Assembly: GCA_963666945.2 (NCBI GenBank)
Contig: CAXXRT010000046.1
Location: 1 to 12,661 of the forward strand
DNA: 12,661 nucleotides
Source: G963666945 sp963666945
GTDB lineage: Bacteria; Bacteroidota; Bacteroidia; Bacteroidales; Marinifilaceae
Reading direction: 5' to 3'
Part shown: one piece after another, positions 1-8,659 of the stretch
Numbering within the stretch: the first letter of the stretch is position 1
Layout of the letters: each line of letters opens with the position of its first letter
Position numbers and translations under genes: made by a program
The notes under the pieces: generated by a model
Seen by the model: the letters and a program-made list of their open reading frames with translations, nothing else
What the model was told of the DNA's origin: nothing
Database searches by the model: none

Positions 1-1962
1 AGCTTTATACATAATATAACTATCTCCAAGAGTAGCAGTCTCTCCGTGACTTATAAATGATTGTAACCAAATACCATCATTACGATACAATTTCCCCATA
101 TTCGCAAAAGCCAAATCCCAGTTAGCAAGATGCAGATCACTAGTAAGTATCCCGCACCCCATTGCCTTCTTAGTAGTCTCATCGTACCACAAAAGTCCTT
201 TGGAAGGGCTGTCCTCTCTTGTTAATAGTGCTTGTAGTTCTCCGCCCTGGTGACCAACACGAGCCACGCCGTCAGAACCACCACCCAGTAAAAGTTTTCC
301 GCCAAAACCGTTAAAGTTACCAAGAGTAAAGCCCGATAACATGCCTGGGCCAATTGCAACCGTTGCACCGTCACGGAGATTGACAAATTCGTCTTTCACA
401 TAGACGTGCTCGGCTATTATTTTTTTTAGTTCGCCGTATTGAATAATATTTCCATTAACACTAAGATCCCCAAGAATTCTTTGATTTCCTTGAAAATCAT
501 TGCCGCCAACAAGCTTCGAAAATTGTTGATCTGCAACAGTCTTATTATAGAAGTTATCATTTACCCAAGCCTCTTTTGCATACCCAATTATTTCTGCATT
601 ACCACCTGTAATTCCTGCAATATCCTCTTTGGTTGCATATTGAATAAGATCATCTTGTACTAAAAATCCCTGATTGATCACCCAGACTTTTTCTGCGTAA
701 GAACTCAATGCCTCTGCCTTTAAAAAACCTTGAGCATTCACCCATGACTTTTCAGCAAAGGCTGTAAGATCCATCTCATTTAAGATAGAATACAATGAAA
801 TACGCCCCCACTCATTACCGAATGGGAGCTGACATGGAATCAATAGTGATTGATCAATATTAAAAGCAGGATATTGGGATAGTCTAGGTGCTAAAAAAAA
901 AAGATCCTCTACTTCAGGAAACTCAAGAACTTCGGGTAAGCTTTCCCTATTTCTCACCACATTCTGATATACGGTCTGTTGAGAGTACCGGTAATCAAAA
1001 CTAAAAATACTCAAGGGAGAAACATTACTTATATTTTGAGATTGCTTCTCAAAGACTATTGACACAATCGCACCATCCTTTATATGGTAACGTTTCTTCG
1101 ATGTAATAAAATCCTGTAACCAATTAGCCTGATCCTCATTTTTTATTACTCCAGTATATTGTGTAAATACTACCGAAAAATCAATATCGTATTCATTATC
1201 CTCTCCGGCTACGCTTGCAGATGAATGTTTTGTTTTCTTGTTAATCTTTTTCTCACCGGTAAAAACAACACTATCCAAACCGCCCAGTGAATTATTAAAT
1301 GGATATATTTCAGAATCATCTTGCTCTGGAGTTAGAATATACCTTTGTACATATGTTAGCCTGGTACCGGCAAGATCTTCCACCCATACGTCATAATAAC
1401 CAACCTGCTCAGCGAAATAAGAATTCACCTGGCCATAGTTCATATTTGCAGAATATACATTCCCTGCAGTCAACGTCCATTCTTTCTCTGCAGTAGTATC
1501 ATTTCCCAAATAAGCCTTAAGCTTCAACTTCCCGTTTACCTGGGCAAAATAACTAAGCCATTCAGGTTGTCTCGAGATAATATATTTCGACTGCTCTTGC
1601 CAGGTTAGGAAATTTCCCTTTAGGAAATCAGTAGCCGATTCAGAAAGATTGGCCACACCGCCCTTTATCACTTTAAACGATATAGACTGACCACCAATCT
1701 CGGCAGTAAACTCCTTAGCTAAATCAGGTTGAATAAACAATTCAGAAGTATCCGGAACAGCCAACGATAATTCACCATCAATAATATCATCTATAACTAT
1801 TTCAATATTATCAGTCCCGTTAGATGTATATATCTCATCTATAAGAACACTTCCTCCCTGGAGCAAACGAAACTGAAGCTCAGTCTCTGCACTTAAGGCA
1901 ACAATTATCTTCTTAAGATTCCCACAAAAACTTATATTATCTGGCTGTTGTAATATTGTCAT
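1..1962 (-). CDS. Tail fibre / host-contact protein, N-terminal 654 residues (C-terminus beyond left edge)
   Basis: The reading frame is open from ATG at 1962 to the window edge, giving 654 codons without a stop. The first ~400 residues form a mixed, beta-rich region (starts MTILQQPDNI) with no motif I can name. At about residues 401-480 three related units occur: AEKSWVNAQGFL, AEKVWVINQGFL and AKEAWVNDNFYN, the kind of repeat seen in fibre shafts. After that the sequence becomes Gly-rich (around residues 550-590), as in fibre and receptor-binding domains. Its start overlaps the stop of the preceding membrane protein gene by 4 nt (ATGA), with no clear Shine-Dalgarno, so it is probably translated by coupling. 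Its place at the end of the tail and lysis genes fits a fibre or baseplate-attached host-recognition protein. The fibre role is inferred from position, size and repeats. The tip domain that would define specificity is not in the window. Confidence 0.7.
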   Translation of the reverse strand, partial: MTILQQPDNISFCGNLKKIIVALSAETELQFRLLQGGSVLIDEIYTSNGTDNIEIVIDDIIDGELSLAVPDTSELFIQPDLAKEFTAEIGGQSISFKVIKGGVANLSESATDFLKGNFLTWQEQSKYIISRQPEWLSYFAQVNGKLKLKAYLGNDTTAEKEWTLTAGNVYSANMNYGQVNSYFAEQVGYYDVWVEDLAGTRLTYVQRYILTPEQDDSEIYPFNNSLGGLDSVVFTGEKKINKKTKHSSASVAGEDNEYDIDFSVVFTQYTGVIKNEDQANWLQDFITSKKRYHIKDGAIVSIVFEKQSQNISNVSPLSIFSFDYRYSQQTVYQNVVRNRESLPEVLEFPEVEDLFFLAPRLSQYPAFNIDQSLLIPCQLPFGNEWGRISLYSILNEMDLTAFAEKSWVNAQGFLKAEALSSYAEKVWVINQGFLVQDDLIQYATKEDIAGITGGNAEIIGYAKEAWVNDNFYNKTVADQQFSKLVGGNDFQGNQRILGDLSVNGNIIQYGELKKIIAEHVYVKDEFVNLRDGATVAIGPGMLSGFTLGNFNGFGGKLLLGGGSDGVARVGHQGGELQALLTREDSPSKGLLWYDETTKKAMGCGILTSDLHLANWDLAFANMGKLYRNDGIWLQSFISHGETATLGDSYIMYKA

Positions 1963-2351
1963 TTCTTTTTGTATTTAGAAAAAATGTAGTTCAACATATA
2001 TGGTCCAAAATAGAAGACCGCCACCATCATTACCAGATTTCCAAGTTTAGTATCAATCAGTTCAACTATAAACTGCGCATACTCAACACTTATATAATAA
2101 TATGCTACGACTGCCAGAATTACTAATAGTAAAAACACATAAATAACAGAGATAGAAAGAATACGCCTAGTTTGACTCCTTATAGAGTTTTCCTCACGAG
2201 TGGCCTTTATATATTCAAAATAAGCCTGCCAATTAGCTTTGGCAAAATCTGCCTTTTCTTCTTTAGTATAGAAAAGCTTATCCAGTTTATCCAATCCTTT
2301 GTCTGCAAGATCCATTATCTTATCAGACTTCTTTCCAAAAATATTAAGCAT
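1959..2351 (-). CDS. Two-helix membrane protein resembling 3TM-type phage holins
   Basis: 130 residues. The N-terminal half is soluble and highly charged, with a short helix rich in Asp/Lys (residues 13-26, DLADKGLDKLDKL part) and an Arg/Lys-rich stretch before the membrane. Two strong hydrophobic segments follow, about residues 64-86 and 104-124, and the tail is KYKKK. This layout (amphipathic start, charged helix, then membrane helices) resembles what I recall of the GTA_holin_3TM family, which suggests a holin or a lysis accessory protein. The gene overlaps the endolysin stop by 8 nt and the fibre start by 4 nt, so it belongs to the lysis cassette. The family match is from memory and moderate. 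It could instead be a membrane anchor unrelated to lysis. Confidence 0.6.
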   Translation of the reverse strand: MLNIFGKKSDKIMDLADKGLDKLDKLFYTKEEKADFAKANWQAYFEYIKATREENSIRSQTRRILSISVIYVFLLLVILAVVAYYYISVEYAQFIVELIDTKLGNLVMMVAVFYFGPYMLNYIFSKYKKK

Positions 2352-2829
2352 ATCTGGTTGAAATTACACGGTTAACCCATCCCTTTAAAAATACTTCCAT
2401 TTCAGGCTTGCGCTCTACTAATCGTTTATAGTATCTTATTCTCTCCTGTTTATAACAATAAGTCAAAGATTTTCCATCTGCCTCATTTGCACATTTCAAC
2501 GTGTGTGGACCTATTATACCATCAACAGAAGTATCAAGCATTTTTTGCAACATCTTCACGGCTCTGCCTCGCCCGGCATTCACAGCAAAATCAAACACAT
2601 GCAAAGCAAGATTCTCATCTGCAATCTCATCACACCTTAATCGCTTCCAGAAATCATTGTAATATATTTCAATAGCCCGTTCCTCTGTCAGATTCTTAAT
2701 ATCCAAAAGAGGATAAGAGCGTTTAGAAATACCATACTTTGTTTCTCCTCCCGGATCGGAAGGATGATTTACATATCCACCCTCATGCATCAAGATAACT
2801 TGTACTGCTTTTAAAAACCGTTCAGTCAT
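2344..2829 (-). CDS. Endolysin, glycoside hydrolase family 108 type with peptidoglycan-binding C-terminus
   Basis: 161 residues. It is expected to cleave the glycan strand of host peptidoglycan at the end of infection. The N-terminal motif HEGGYVNHPSDPGGETKYGIS (residues 15-35) is the signature of GH108 lysozyme-like enzymes, with Glu16 as the expected catalytic acid. The second half carries a DGIIGPHTL motif (about residues 103-111) typical of the PG_binding_3 domain that usually follows GH108. Length is normal for the family. There is no signal peptide, so export should depend on a holin from the neighbouring membrane protein genes. The start is well supported: GGAGG at 2834-2838 lies 4 nt before ATG, inside the end of the upstream gene, and the two genes overlap by 4 nt (ATGA). 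Confidence 0.93.
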   Translation of the reverse strand: MTERFLKAVQVILMHEGGYVNHPSDPGGETKYGISKRSYPLLDIKNLTEERAIEIYYNDFWKRLRCDEIADENLALHVFDFAVNAGRGRAVKMLQKMLDTSVDGIIGPHTLKCANEADGKSLTYCYKQERIRYYKRLVERKPEMEVFLKGWVNRVISTRYA

Positions 2830-3116
2830 GATTCCTCCTTATCTGAAGTTTTAGATATCTCCTTATTTGAAGCTTTATATAGTATTACTTTCTTCCACAA
2901 ATAATCAACAAGCTTCTTAGCTATATATCCTATTATACTTCCAAAAAAAACAGTGGCCACCCACATTACACCGTCAAGGAAACGTGAGTTAGCCACTATT
3001 GCAAAAGCAGAACCAGTAAACAAACTAAAACATTTATTGCCTATGTCAGTATCCGAAACAAAATCTACTATACAGTTCGTAATCATTTTATATATAGCCA
3101 TGAGAAAAGTTGTCAT
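2826..3116 (-). CDS. Small membrane protein, candidate holin
   Basis: 96 residues. One clear hydrophobic helix at about residues 47-66 (MWVATVFFGSIIGYIA core) and a weaker one at about 29-43 are followed by a basic stretch and a highly charged C-terminus (KEISKTSDKEES). Small size, one or two membrane helices, a charged tail and a position directly before the endolysin with a 4-nt ATGA overlap all fit a holin. No specific holin family is recognised. The second membrane protein on the other side of the endolysin is an equal candidate, so the two may be holin and antiholin or may act together. An internal ATG at residue 6 is an alternative start. No strong Shine-Dalgarno precedes either start. 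Confidence 0.6.
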   Translation of the reverse strand: MTTFLMAIYKMITNCIVDFVSDTDIGNKCFSLFTGSAFAIVANSRFLDGVMWVATVFFGSIIGYIAKKLVDYLWKKVILYKASNKEISKTSDKEES

Positions 3117-3133
3117 ATCATTAATATTTTATC

Positions 3134-3141
3134 CAAATCTA
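3134..3141 (-). promoter_or_regulatory. Possible Bacteroidota -7 box before the lysis cassette
   Basis: TAGATTTG matches the TAnnTTTG -7 consensus exactly and lies in the only non-coding gap (55 nt) between the tail-tip gene and the first lysis gene, about 18 nt before its ATG. No good -33 TTTG is found at 19-21 nt upstream; the nearest is 26 nt away. A chance match in AT-rich DNA is quite possible. Confidence 0.25.
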
Positions 3142-3171
3142 ATCAGATACGACATTTCAGAAAAAGACAAA

Positions 3172-4938
3172 TTAAGCCTCTATCAGAAGAACTTTTGGAA
3201 GAGAAATTCCATCTTTTTTAATCACATATGAAATCTCTTTTATAAAAAACTTTTTTCCATTAATCAGCTTTTTCTTTTTGTAATCGATATTTGCAAGCTC
3301 TTTAGCAGAAAGCATCACCTGGCATTTTATCACCCTCTTAATCTTCGCACAATAATCTCTCCATTCCCTGTGATATTTATATAGAAAACTATCTGGATTA
3401 TTCCAGTCTGGATGAAAAGTCAGATCTCCAATCTTCTCACCCATCACACTATAATTATGAGAAGATCCTCTCATTTTATAATTAACATATTGCACATAGT
3501 CAGAATGATAATCATTCAATAATCCAAAATATTTCCCCTGTCCCGGAATATCCCCTGCATATGGAACCTGTTTTCTTCCATACGATTCAGAATGAGAATC
3601 TCCCATATCATACACACATATATCTGGCAAAATAGTAACACAATTTGTCTTCAAACTACTATCATCGTTACCCCGGTATAAATAACATGGAGGATATTTA
3701 TCAGTCTCAATTTTTTTATAATATTGCTCAAGACACGGAATAAACATACAATCATTTTCTAATTGTCCAGATCCGGGAGGTCCCTCATTCCATGAATTGT
3801 AAGTTTTAAAATCCAATAAAGGGGAACTGTCCAGACTACTTATAACATTATCATTACCGACCTGACCAAACGCAAAATCATAATTATTGCCATCCTCAGA
3901 ACCAAGATCTTCAATATTAGTAACCTTCTCAGTCCAATCCTCGCAATCCTGTGACAGTACAACTTCCTTATTAGATAAAATTTCAACCTTCCTATTAGAA
4001 ACAAATACCGATGCACACAGAATATTCAAAATATCCTTAAATACTTCATTAATTGCTAACACTGGCATAAACTCTTTTAATTCTACATACCTTTCTTCTC
4101 CAGAAGAATGGTAAAATAATTCCTGTTTTGATCGCTTATTTGTGTTTGTATATAGGCAAGGATATCTCAGCACATCCTCTTCTGAAAAAAAATTTCTACG
4201 TATTGAATAATCTTTAAATAAACGAGAAATAAAATATCTCAAACGGAGGAATGGCACCAATGAAGGAAATTCATATCCATAGTTATTAGTTTTGTCATTG
4301 TTATCTGGATTATAAACAAAATAAATTTCACCAGTACTATAATTTACAAAATGCCTGGTCCGTAACTGATAATCCAATCTTTGTCTAACTTCCAAAATAT
4401 GTTCGCTAAGACTTATATATGGATAGTAATCATTTTTAAACTGCTCTCCTAATGTATATTTATTATAAACAGGAGAAAAGGAACAAGGAGAATCATGATC
4501 TACAGCAATATTTAGTATAGCATTAGAAATCCATCTGTCGTCAGTTGTATTTTCAGGAGTATACCAAGAGAATAAATCAACCCTTCCAAAATCAAACTCA
4601 TTAAGCTTCATCTCCTTCATCCATCCAAGAGTATCAGACACAAAAAACACCTCAAAACCATTAGCACTATTAATAACTTTCAACTCCCCGGACTTCTTAA
4701 ACAATACCCCGTAATATATCACGCACGAATATTTATTAGAGAAATTTGCGGAAGATATCCTGTCACTATAACCGAATATCTTTCTGTTGTTCCTGGTTGC
4801 CGGTAAAACAAAAGTATACGATTTTGTTCCTGGTATCTTATCGCTATAAAAGAGAGGACTCTCTGATTGAATATCCAAAGAAATATTATCAGACAAATCT
4901 GCCTGTTTACCATCAATCAATATTATTAACTCTGCCAT
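3172..4938 (-). CDS. Tail-tip / baseplate-type protein downstream of the tape measure
   Basis: 588 residues, beginning MAELIILIDGKQADLSDN. The N-terminal ~70 residues read as a beta-rich domain with an IPGTKSYTFVLPATRNN stretch at about 36-52. This type of N-terminus is familiar to me from Bacteroides phage proteins encoded right after the tape measure. The remainder is rich in aromatic, Asp and Asn residues and ends in a strand-rich segment (FFIKEISYVIKKDGISLP). The gene starts 3 nt after the tape measure stop, where distal tail and tail-hub proteins lie in siphovirus-like genomes. A distal tail, hub or baseplate component is the best inference. No catalytic motif or membrane segment is visible. 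No Shine-Dalgarno is evident, so translation probably couples to the tape measure. Confidence 0.65.
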   Translation of the reverse strand: MAELIILIDGKQADLSDNISLDIQSESPLFYSDKIPGTKSYTFVLPATRNNRKIFGYSDRISSANFSNKYSCVIYYGVLFKKSGELKVINSANGFEVFFVSDTLGWMKEMKLNEFDFGRVDLFSWYTPENTTDDRWISNAILNIAVDHDSPCSFSPVYNKYTLGEQFKNDYYPYISLSEHILEVRQRLDYQLRTRHFVNYSTGEIYFVYNPDNNDKTNNYGYEFPSLVPFLRLRYFISRLFKDYSIRRNFFSEEDVLRYPCLYTNTNKRSKQELFYHSSGEERYVELKEFMPVLAINEVFKDILNILCASVFVSNRKVEILSNKEVVLSQDCEDWTEKVTNIEDLGSEDGNNYDFAFGQVGNDNVISSLDSSPLLDFKTYNSWNEGPPGSGQLENDCMFIPCLEQYYKKIETDKYPPCYLYRGNDDSSLKTNCVTILPDICVYDMGDSHSESYGRKQVPYAGDIPGQGKYFGLLNDYHSDYVQYVNYKMRGSSHNYSVMGEKIGDLTFHPDWNNPDSFLYKYHREWRDYCAKIKRVIKCQVMLSAKELANIDYKKKKLINGKKFFIKEISYVIKKDGISLPKVLLIEA

Positions 4939-4941
4939 AAC

Positions 4942-7881
4942 CTATGCATTTACCGTATCATCAATTAATTTAACCTTATTCTGCATCTCACTTAAATCGC
5001 TATACAACAAAATAGCACGAATATTAGGAAGCTGTTCATTCAATTTCTCTACAGAGACATTTAGTTTCTGTAACATTTCAGAAATATCTGAATTATCATA
5101 TCCCACATATTGAATATCATTTCCATTCTCAGAAGTAAAACCACCCGACTTAAAACCACGTCCGGATATCCTATTGAAGTTTATAGAAGATATTGAACCA
5201 TCACGTTGAGCCTTATCGATCATTCTCAGAATAGGTATTACCGTTGGGTTACGTACAGCATCAGCATTGGCCACAAACTCATTTGCGTGAACAACACCAA
5301 CAGCCTCACTATCACTGGAAGCCTTATCCGTGAATCCTCCAACCTTAAAACCCTTTACCGCCTGAGTTGCTATTGCAGCCACAGAAAGCCCTGCACGAAT
5401 ATTGTTATATGTCACCCAAGGCTGACCACCAGTCAAAGGGGATGCAGCCACAGCCTTAGCATTGGCAATCTGTGTATTAAAGATAACCTCTGCAATAGCC
5501 ATCCCCTGCTTCCATATATATGCAGCTTTACCAAGTGCCGATTCCTGTCCGGCAATCTGAGCAATCACATCGGCAGTCTGTTGCATAAGCCCAACCTTCT
5601 GTAATGATATTTGTTTCTCCTTTATATATGTCTCAAGTTTTGCCTTTTGCTTAGCCTTCTCAACTTTTTCGACCTCATTCTTATATTTCAATTCCGCCTC
5701 AAGCTGCTTCTTTTTATTCTCACCGGCCAATAATTGTTCCTGACTAAACCGGTTACGTGCCAACTCAAGTTTTGCCTGCCACTTCTCTTCATCAGTCTGT
5801 GCCTTGAGTAACTCTTCCTCAAGTTGTGTCTGATCCTGTTCTAGTCTGAACTCACTATTCAACGCCTGCTTTGCCAACAGATACTCTTCCTCTGTCAGCA
5901 AGTTATCTTTATAATAATCTTCAAGTTGTTGTAATGCAGTATTCTTTTCTTCCTCAGGAATAGTCAGATTGAATTTTTTCTTAATGCCATCAAGCATACC
6001 CCACGCATCAAGCTGTCTGTTCATGTACGCATCAAGTTCTCCGGATAGATCATCTTCATCCTCAATCTCCAACAATGGAAGCAAGTGTATTTTCTTTTGG
6101 ACTTCATCGTTACTGCCGGATCCCCCACCATTTTCTCCATTCCCTCCAGGATCACTTTTTACTCCAAGAATCTTTTTTAGCGTTTCCTGTTCTTTTAGAT
6201 GCTCATTGTAAATCCCCTGAAGTTCATTTTCCTTTTCCTTGGCACTATTTAAATATCCCATTGCAGTAACAATAGCCACTAATTGTTGTTCCTCCTTAGT
6301 TCTAATATCAACAACCATTCCCATTCCATTACGGCTAACATTTACCCCCTCCTTCAGTAATTCTTTATATTTTTCTATTCCGCCGAGTTGATCAACAATC
6401 TTAGAATACTTTTCTTCCAGGGAAATATTTTCAAAAGCAATATCAGGAGAAGCCTCTCCTAAGTTTTTTTCCAACTCCATTTGGTACTTGCCTTTTTCCA
6501 TACTTGCAGAAGCCAATTTTGTAGCCGATTCTTCAGCCTCTTTGGTCATTTTAGCAAGAATAATCCTATTTACAATCTCTTCATTATATGCCGCCATATT
6601 CTTTTTCAGCTTCGCAACCTCAATATTTTCTGCCGAAAGACCCTTCACTATTTTCGGATTTATTCCTTCCAGTTGTTTTAATATCGCAATACGCTCCTCC
6701 TCCTTAGTATTAGCATCTGTAAGTCTAACTGCCAAAGAATTAACTAACACAGCCTGCTTTTCAAGCTTTTCCTGCTCAGTTTCCATAAAAGCCGAAACAA
6801 AGTTTTCTTTATATTCTCTCACCTTAGCTTTAATGCCATTCCAGAACCTAAACAATTTATTCCCACCTGCAGCATAAGCATTTTGAGCATCTGTAGATTT
6901 ATTATACATCAGTTCTAAGGTTGCCAATGCTCTAGCCTGTTGTTCAGAAACATTCTGTTGTTCCATCTTTTGCTTTACCAAGTTCCTATATTCTGCAGAA
7001 TCTTGTCGAATAACTATACCTAGTCCCTTTAACCTCTCCATCTCACCAGTCATTGCAGAATTCAATATTTCAGTAACTTCTGTAGCATTGTATTTCCCCC
7101 TACTCCACTCAGACAATGCTCCTGTTAGTTTCTGCATACGAATAGATATTTTAGACGCAGCCTCAGCTGTAAAGCCTATAGGCTTCAATAAGTCAGCAGA
7201 AGCTGCAGCATTAGCAACAAATTCTCGACGTGTTATCCCCATCGTTTTATGAAGTGCTGCAGCTTGCTTATTGATATATCCAAGAGAATCCCCAAATATG
7301 GTTGTATTACGAACATTATCACTCTTCATTTGAATTGCCAAATCAAACAATCCTTTACTCAGCTTTCCAACCATACCTACAAACACTCCAATTCCAATTG
7401 TAGGAAGGAATGACAATGCTGTTTTTCTTATTCCTTGCATTGAGCCCTGAAGCTTCTTTTGACCATGCCTTACCTTATCATATTGCTGCTCAACTTTAAT
7501 TAGTTTGTTATTCAGCATCTCCCACCTTTCTGGGAATAATTCCTTAGAAGTTCTACTTAGCTCAGATCTTAATTGCTTCATCTTTTTGGTAAGCTGAGTT
7601 GTCGACATTTCATTCAACTTAAGACTGCCATTCTGTTTCTCCAGATCAACCTTAAGAACCTTAACCTCAGCATCATTCTTTCTAATCTCCTCGCGAATAT
7701 TTTTCCATGCAACAGAACCTTTCTTACCCTGAGCCTCTAATTGTCTTTGTTGATATTTCAAATCCTTAGTTTTATCAGTCAACTCATGCAATCGATTTGA
7801 GATCTTAGCAATTTCCTGATGAACCTTACTGGCACTATTAGTACGAAACTCTGCCTCTATTATTTCTTTCCTTATACTCAT
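4942..7881 (-). CDS. Phage tail tape measure protein
   Basis: 979 residues, the longest gene in the window. Residues 1-150 are charged and helical, with coiled-coil character. A hydrophobic segment (about 154-182, with FLPTIGIGVFVGMVG) leads into a region resembling the TP901-type tape measure core (about 185-310), rich in Ala and including ANAAASADLL and NSAMTGEMERLKGLGI. Long Glu/Lys/Gln coiled coils lie around residues 640-780. The C-terminus contains a hydrophobic Ala-rich part and the motif GVVHANEFVANADAVRNP, matching the Gly-rich 'H-A-x-E-F/Y-V' segment common near the end of tape measures. It should fix tail length and help DNA entry. Assuming about 0.15 nm of tail per residue, the tail would be near 150 nm. 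The frame is fully intact. The gene starts 2 nt after the stop of the preceding gene. Confidence 0.93.
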   Translation of the reverse strand: MSIRKEIIEAEFRTNSASKVHQEIAKISNRLHELTDKTKDLKYQQRQLEAQGKKGSVAWKNIREEIRKNDAEVKVLKVDLEKQNGSLKLNEMSTTQLTKKMKQLRSELSRTSKELFPERWEMLNNKLIKVEQQYDKVRHGQKKLQGSMQGIRKTALSFLPTIGIGVFVGMVGKLSKGLFDLAIQMKSDNVRNTTIFGDSLGYINKQAAALHKTMGITRREFVANAAASADLLKPIGFTAEAASKISIRMQKLTGALSEWSRGKYNATEVTEILNSAMTGEMERLKGLGIVIRQDSAEYRNLVKQKMEQQNVSEQQARALATLELMYNKSTDAQNAYAAGGNKLFRFWNGIKAKVREYKENFVSAFMETEQEKLEKQAVLVNSLAVRLTDANTKEEERIAILKQLEGINPKIVKGLSAENIEVAKLKKNMAAYNEEIVNRIILAKMTKEAEESATKLASASMEKGKYQMELEKNLGEASPDIAFENISLEEKYSKIVDQLGGIEKYKELLKEGVNVSRNGMGMVVDIRTKEEQQLVAIVTAMGYLNSAKEKENELQGIYNEHLKEQETLKKILGVKSDPGGNGENGGGSGSNDEVQKKIHLLPLLEIEDEDDLSGELDAYMNRQLDAWGMLDGIKKKFNLTIPEEEKNTALQQLEDYYKDNLLTEEEYLLAKQALNSEFRLEQDQTQLEEELLKAQTDEEKWQAKLELARNRFSQEQLLAGENKKKQLEAELKYKNEVEKVEKAKQKAKLETYIKEKQISLQKVGLMQQTADVIAQIAGQESALGKAAYIWKQGMAIAEVIFNTQIANAKAVAASPLTGGQPWVTYNNIRAGLSVAAIATQAVKGFKVGGFTDKASSDSEAVGVVHANEFVANADAVRNPTVIPILRMIDKAQRDGSISSINFNRISGRGFKSGGFTSENGNDIQYVGYDNSDISEMLQKLNVSVEKLNEQLPNIRAILLYSDLSEMQNKVKLIDDTVNA

Positions 7882-7883
7882 AG

Positions 7884-8306
7884 CTATAGATTTATTTTAA
7901 TTGGGGATTTGAAAGCCTCTTTAAGAATGGTAGTGTAATTATTCCTTACCTCCTCAGTAAAACCGTACAAAAGCATATTGTATGCATAGCCATACACATA
8001 GCCATAAAAAGGCTTATTATAAATTGGATAATGAATCTTCTTATCTTGCCCCTTAGAGGTTTTTCTAAGGTCAAGAAAACGCAACACTTTAGGATATGTG
8101 AATATCAGGTTCGCCCCCTGAGAATGTTTCTGAACATGGAAAGGACGGGAAGATAGTTGAGACAACAATGATCCCGTTTGCCGGTTAAAGTATAACTTAG
8201 CAATATTCAACTGCCTATTTACAGTCTTTTCTCCTGTTTCATAGAGCACATCTTTTGCATATTCAGCAAAAACAAAGCCCCCTTTCTTATCTGCATTTAG
8301 AATCAT
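7884..8306 (-). CDS. Uncharacterised phage protein directly upstream of the tape measure
   Basis: 140 residues, basic, with an aromatic-rich stretch (YGYVYGYAYNMLLYGF, about residues 101-116). No family recognised and no membrane segment is convincing. It ends 2 nt before the tape measure ATG and is preceded by a 74-nt gap that holds long T-runs but no clear Shine-Dalgarno. Genes in this slot often encode tail assembly or minor tail proteins. That role is inferred from position alone. Confidence 0.55.
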   Translation of the reverse strand: MILNADKKGGFVFAEYAKDVLYETGEKTVNRQLNIAKLYFNRQTGSLLSQLSSRPFHVQKHSQGANLIFTYPKVLRFLDLRKTSKGQDKKIHYPIYNKPFYGYVYGYAYNMLLYGFTEEVRNNYTTILKEAFKSPIKINL

Positions 8307-8356
8307 ATCCCAAAAAAACAGATAAAAAAGAGGGCAAAAAAAGACAATAATATATA

Positions 8357-8376
8357 CTAAGAGAGCTTATTCTTAG
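8357..8376 (-). terminator. Weak hairpin after the 92-residue gene
   Basis: CTAAGA at 8357-8362 pairs with TCTTAG at 8371-8376 around an 8-nt loop, 4 nt after the stop codon. T-rich sequence follows on the minus strand, but the T-run begins some distance away. It could be a weak attenuator or an RNA-processing site in the operon. The 6-bp AT-rich stem is marginal. Confidence 0.25.
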
Positions 8377-8380
8377 TCAT

Positions 8381-8659
8381 TTACTTCTGTTTTACCATCC
8401 ATTTCATAGATAAAGAAAACTGATTAGAAGCAGGCATATAATCAAAGCCATACTCCTTCATTATATTATAAATAGCCTGAGGAGAAACATTGGCCCCCGG
8501 ATTAAGACCTTTAAGAGCATTAGTGATCTCCTCTGTTGTATACAGATTAGTATATGCATATTCCACCGCCGGAGCAAACTTCTCCATAAATTTACTCATA
8601 GCTTCCTGGATAAACTCATTACTGTTATCCTGTTCCTTTTGTTTCTCTTCATTATCCAT
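8381..8659 (-). CDS. Small phage protein, tail-assembly region
   Basis: 92 residues. The first ~20 are very acidic and polar (MDNEEKQKEQDNSNE). A helical middle follows, then a segment with NVSPQAIYNIMKEYGFDY (about residues 57-74) that resembles a small helix-turn-helix-like fold. No family is recognised. The start is supported by GGAGG at 8666-8670, 6 nt before ATG, and the gene overlaps the end of the upstream gene by 8 nt. Its place between the connector and tape measure regions would suit a tail assembly chaperone or other small assembly factor, but no sequence motif proves this. Confidence 0.6.
   Translation of the reverse strand: MDNEEKQKEQDNSNEFIQEAMSKFMEKFAPAVEYAYTNLYTTEEITNALKGLNPGANVSPQAIYNIMKEYGFDYMPASNQFSLSMKWMVKQK

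Noticed and set aside
1..1962. Diversity-generating retroelement target in the fibre gene.
   Set aside because: No template repeat, reverse transcriptase or A-biased variable repeat is visible in the window. The C-terminus where a target would lie is outside it, so nothing supports the claim.
5206..5604. Plus-strand open frames of 60-130 codons (for example 5206-5604, 6488-6877, 8490-8831 and 9403-9690).
   Set aside because: All lie opposite well-supported minus-strand genes or the leader region, have low-complexity composition, and lack ribosome binding sites and recognisable domains.
5789..5795. CTGATGA on the minus strand, like a hammerhead ribozyme core.
   Set aside because: It lies inside an intact tape measure coding frame and has no paired GAAA core or flanking stems, so it is a chance match.
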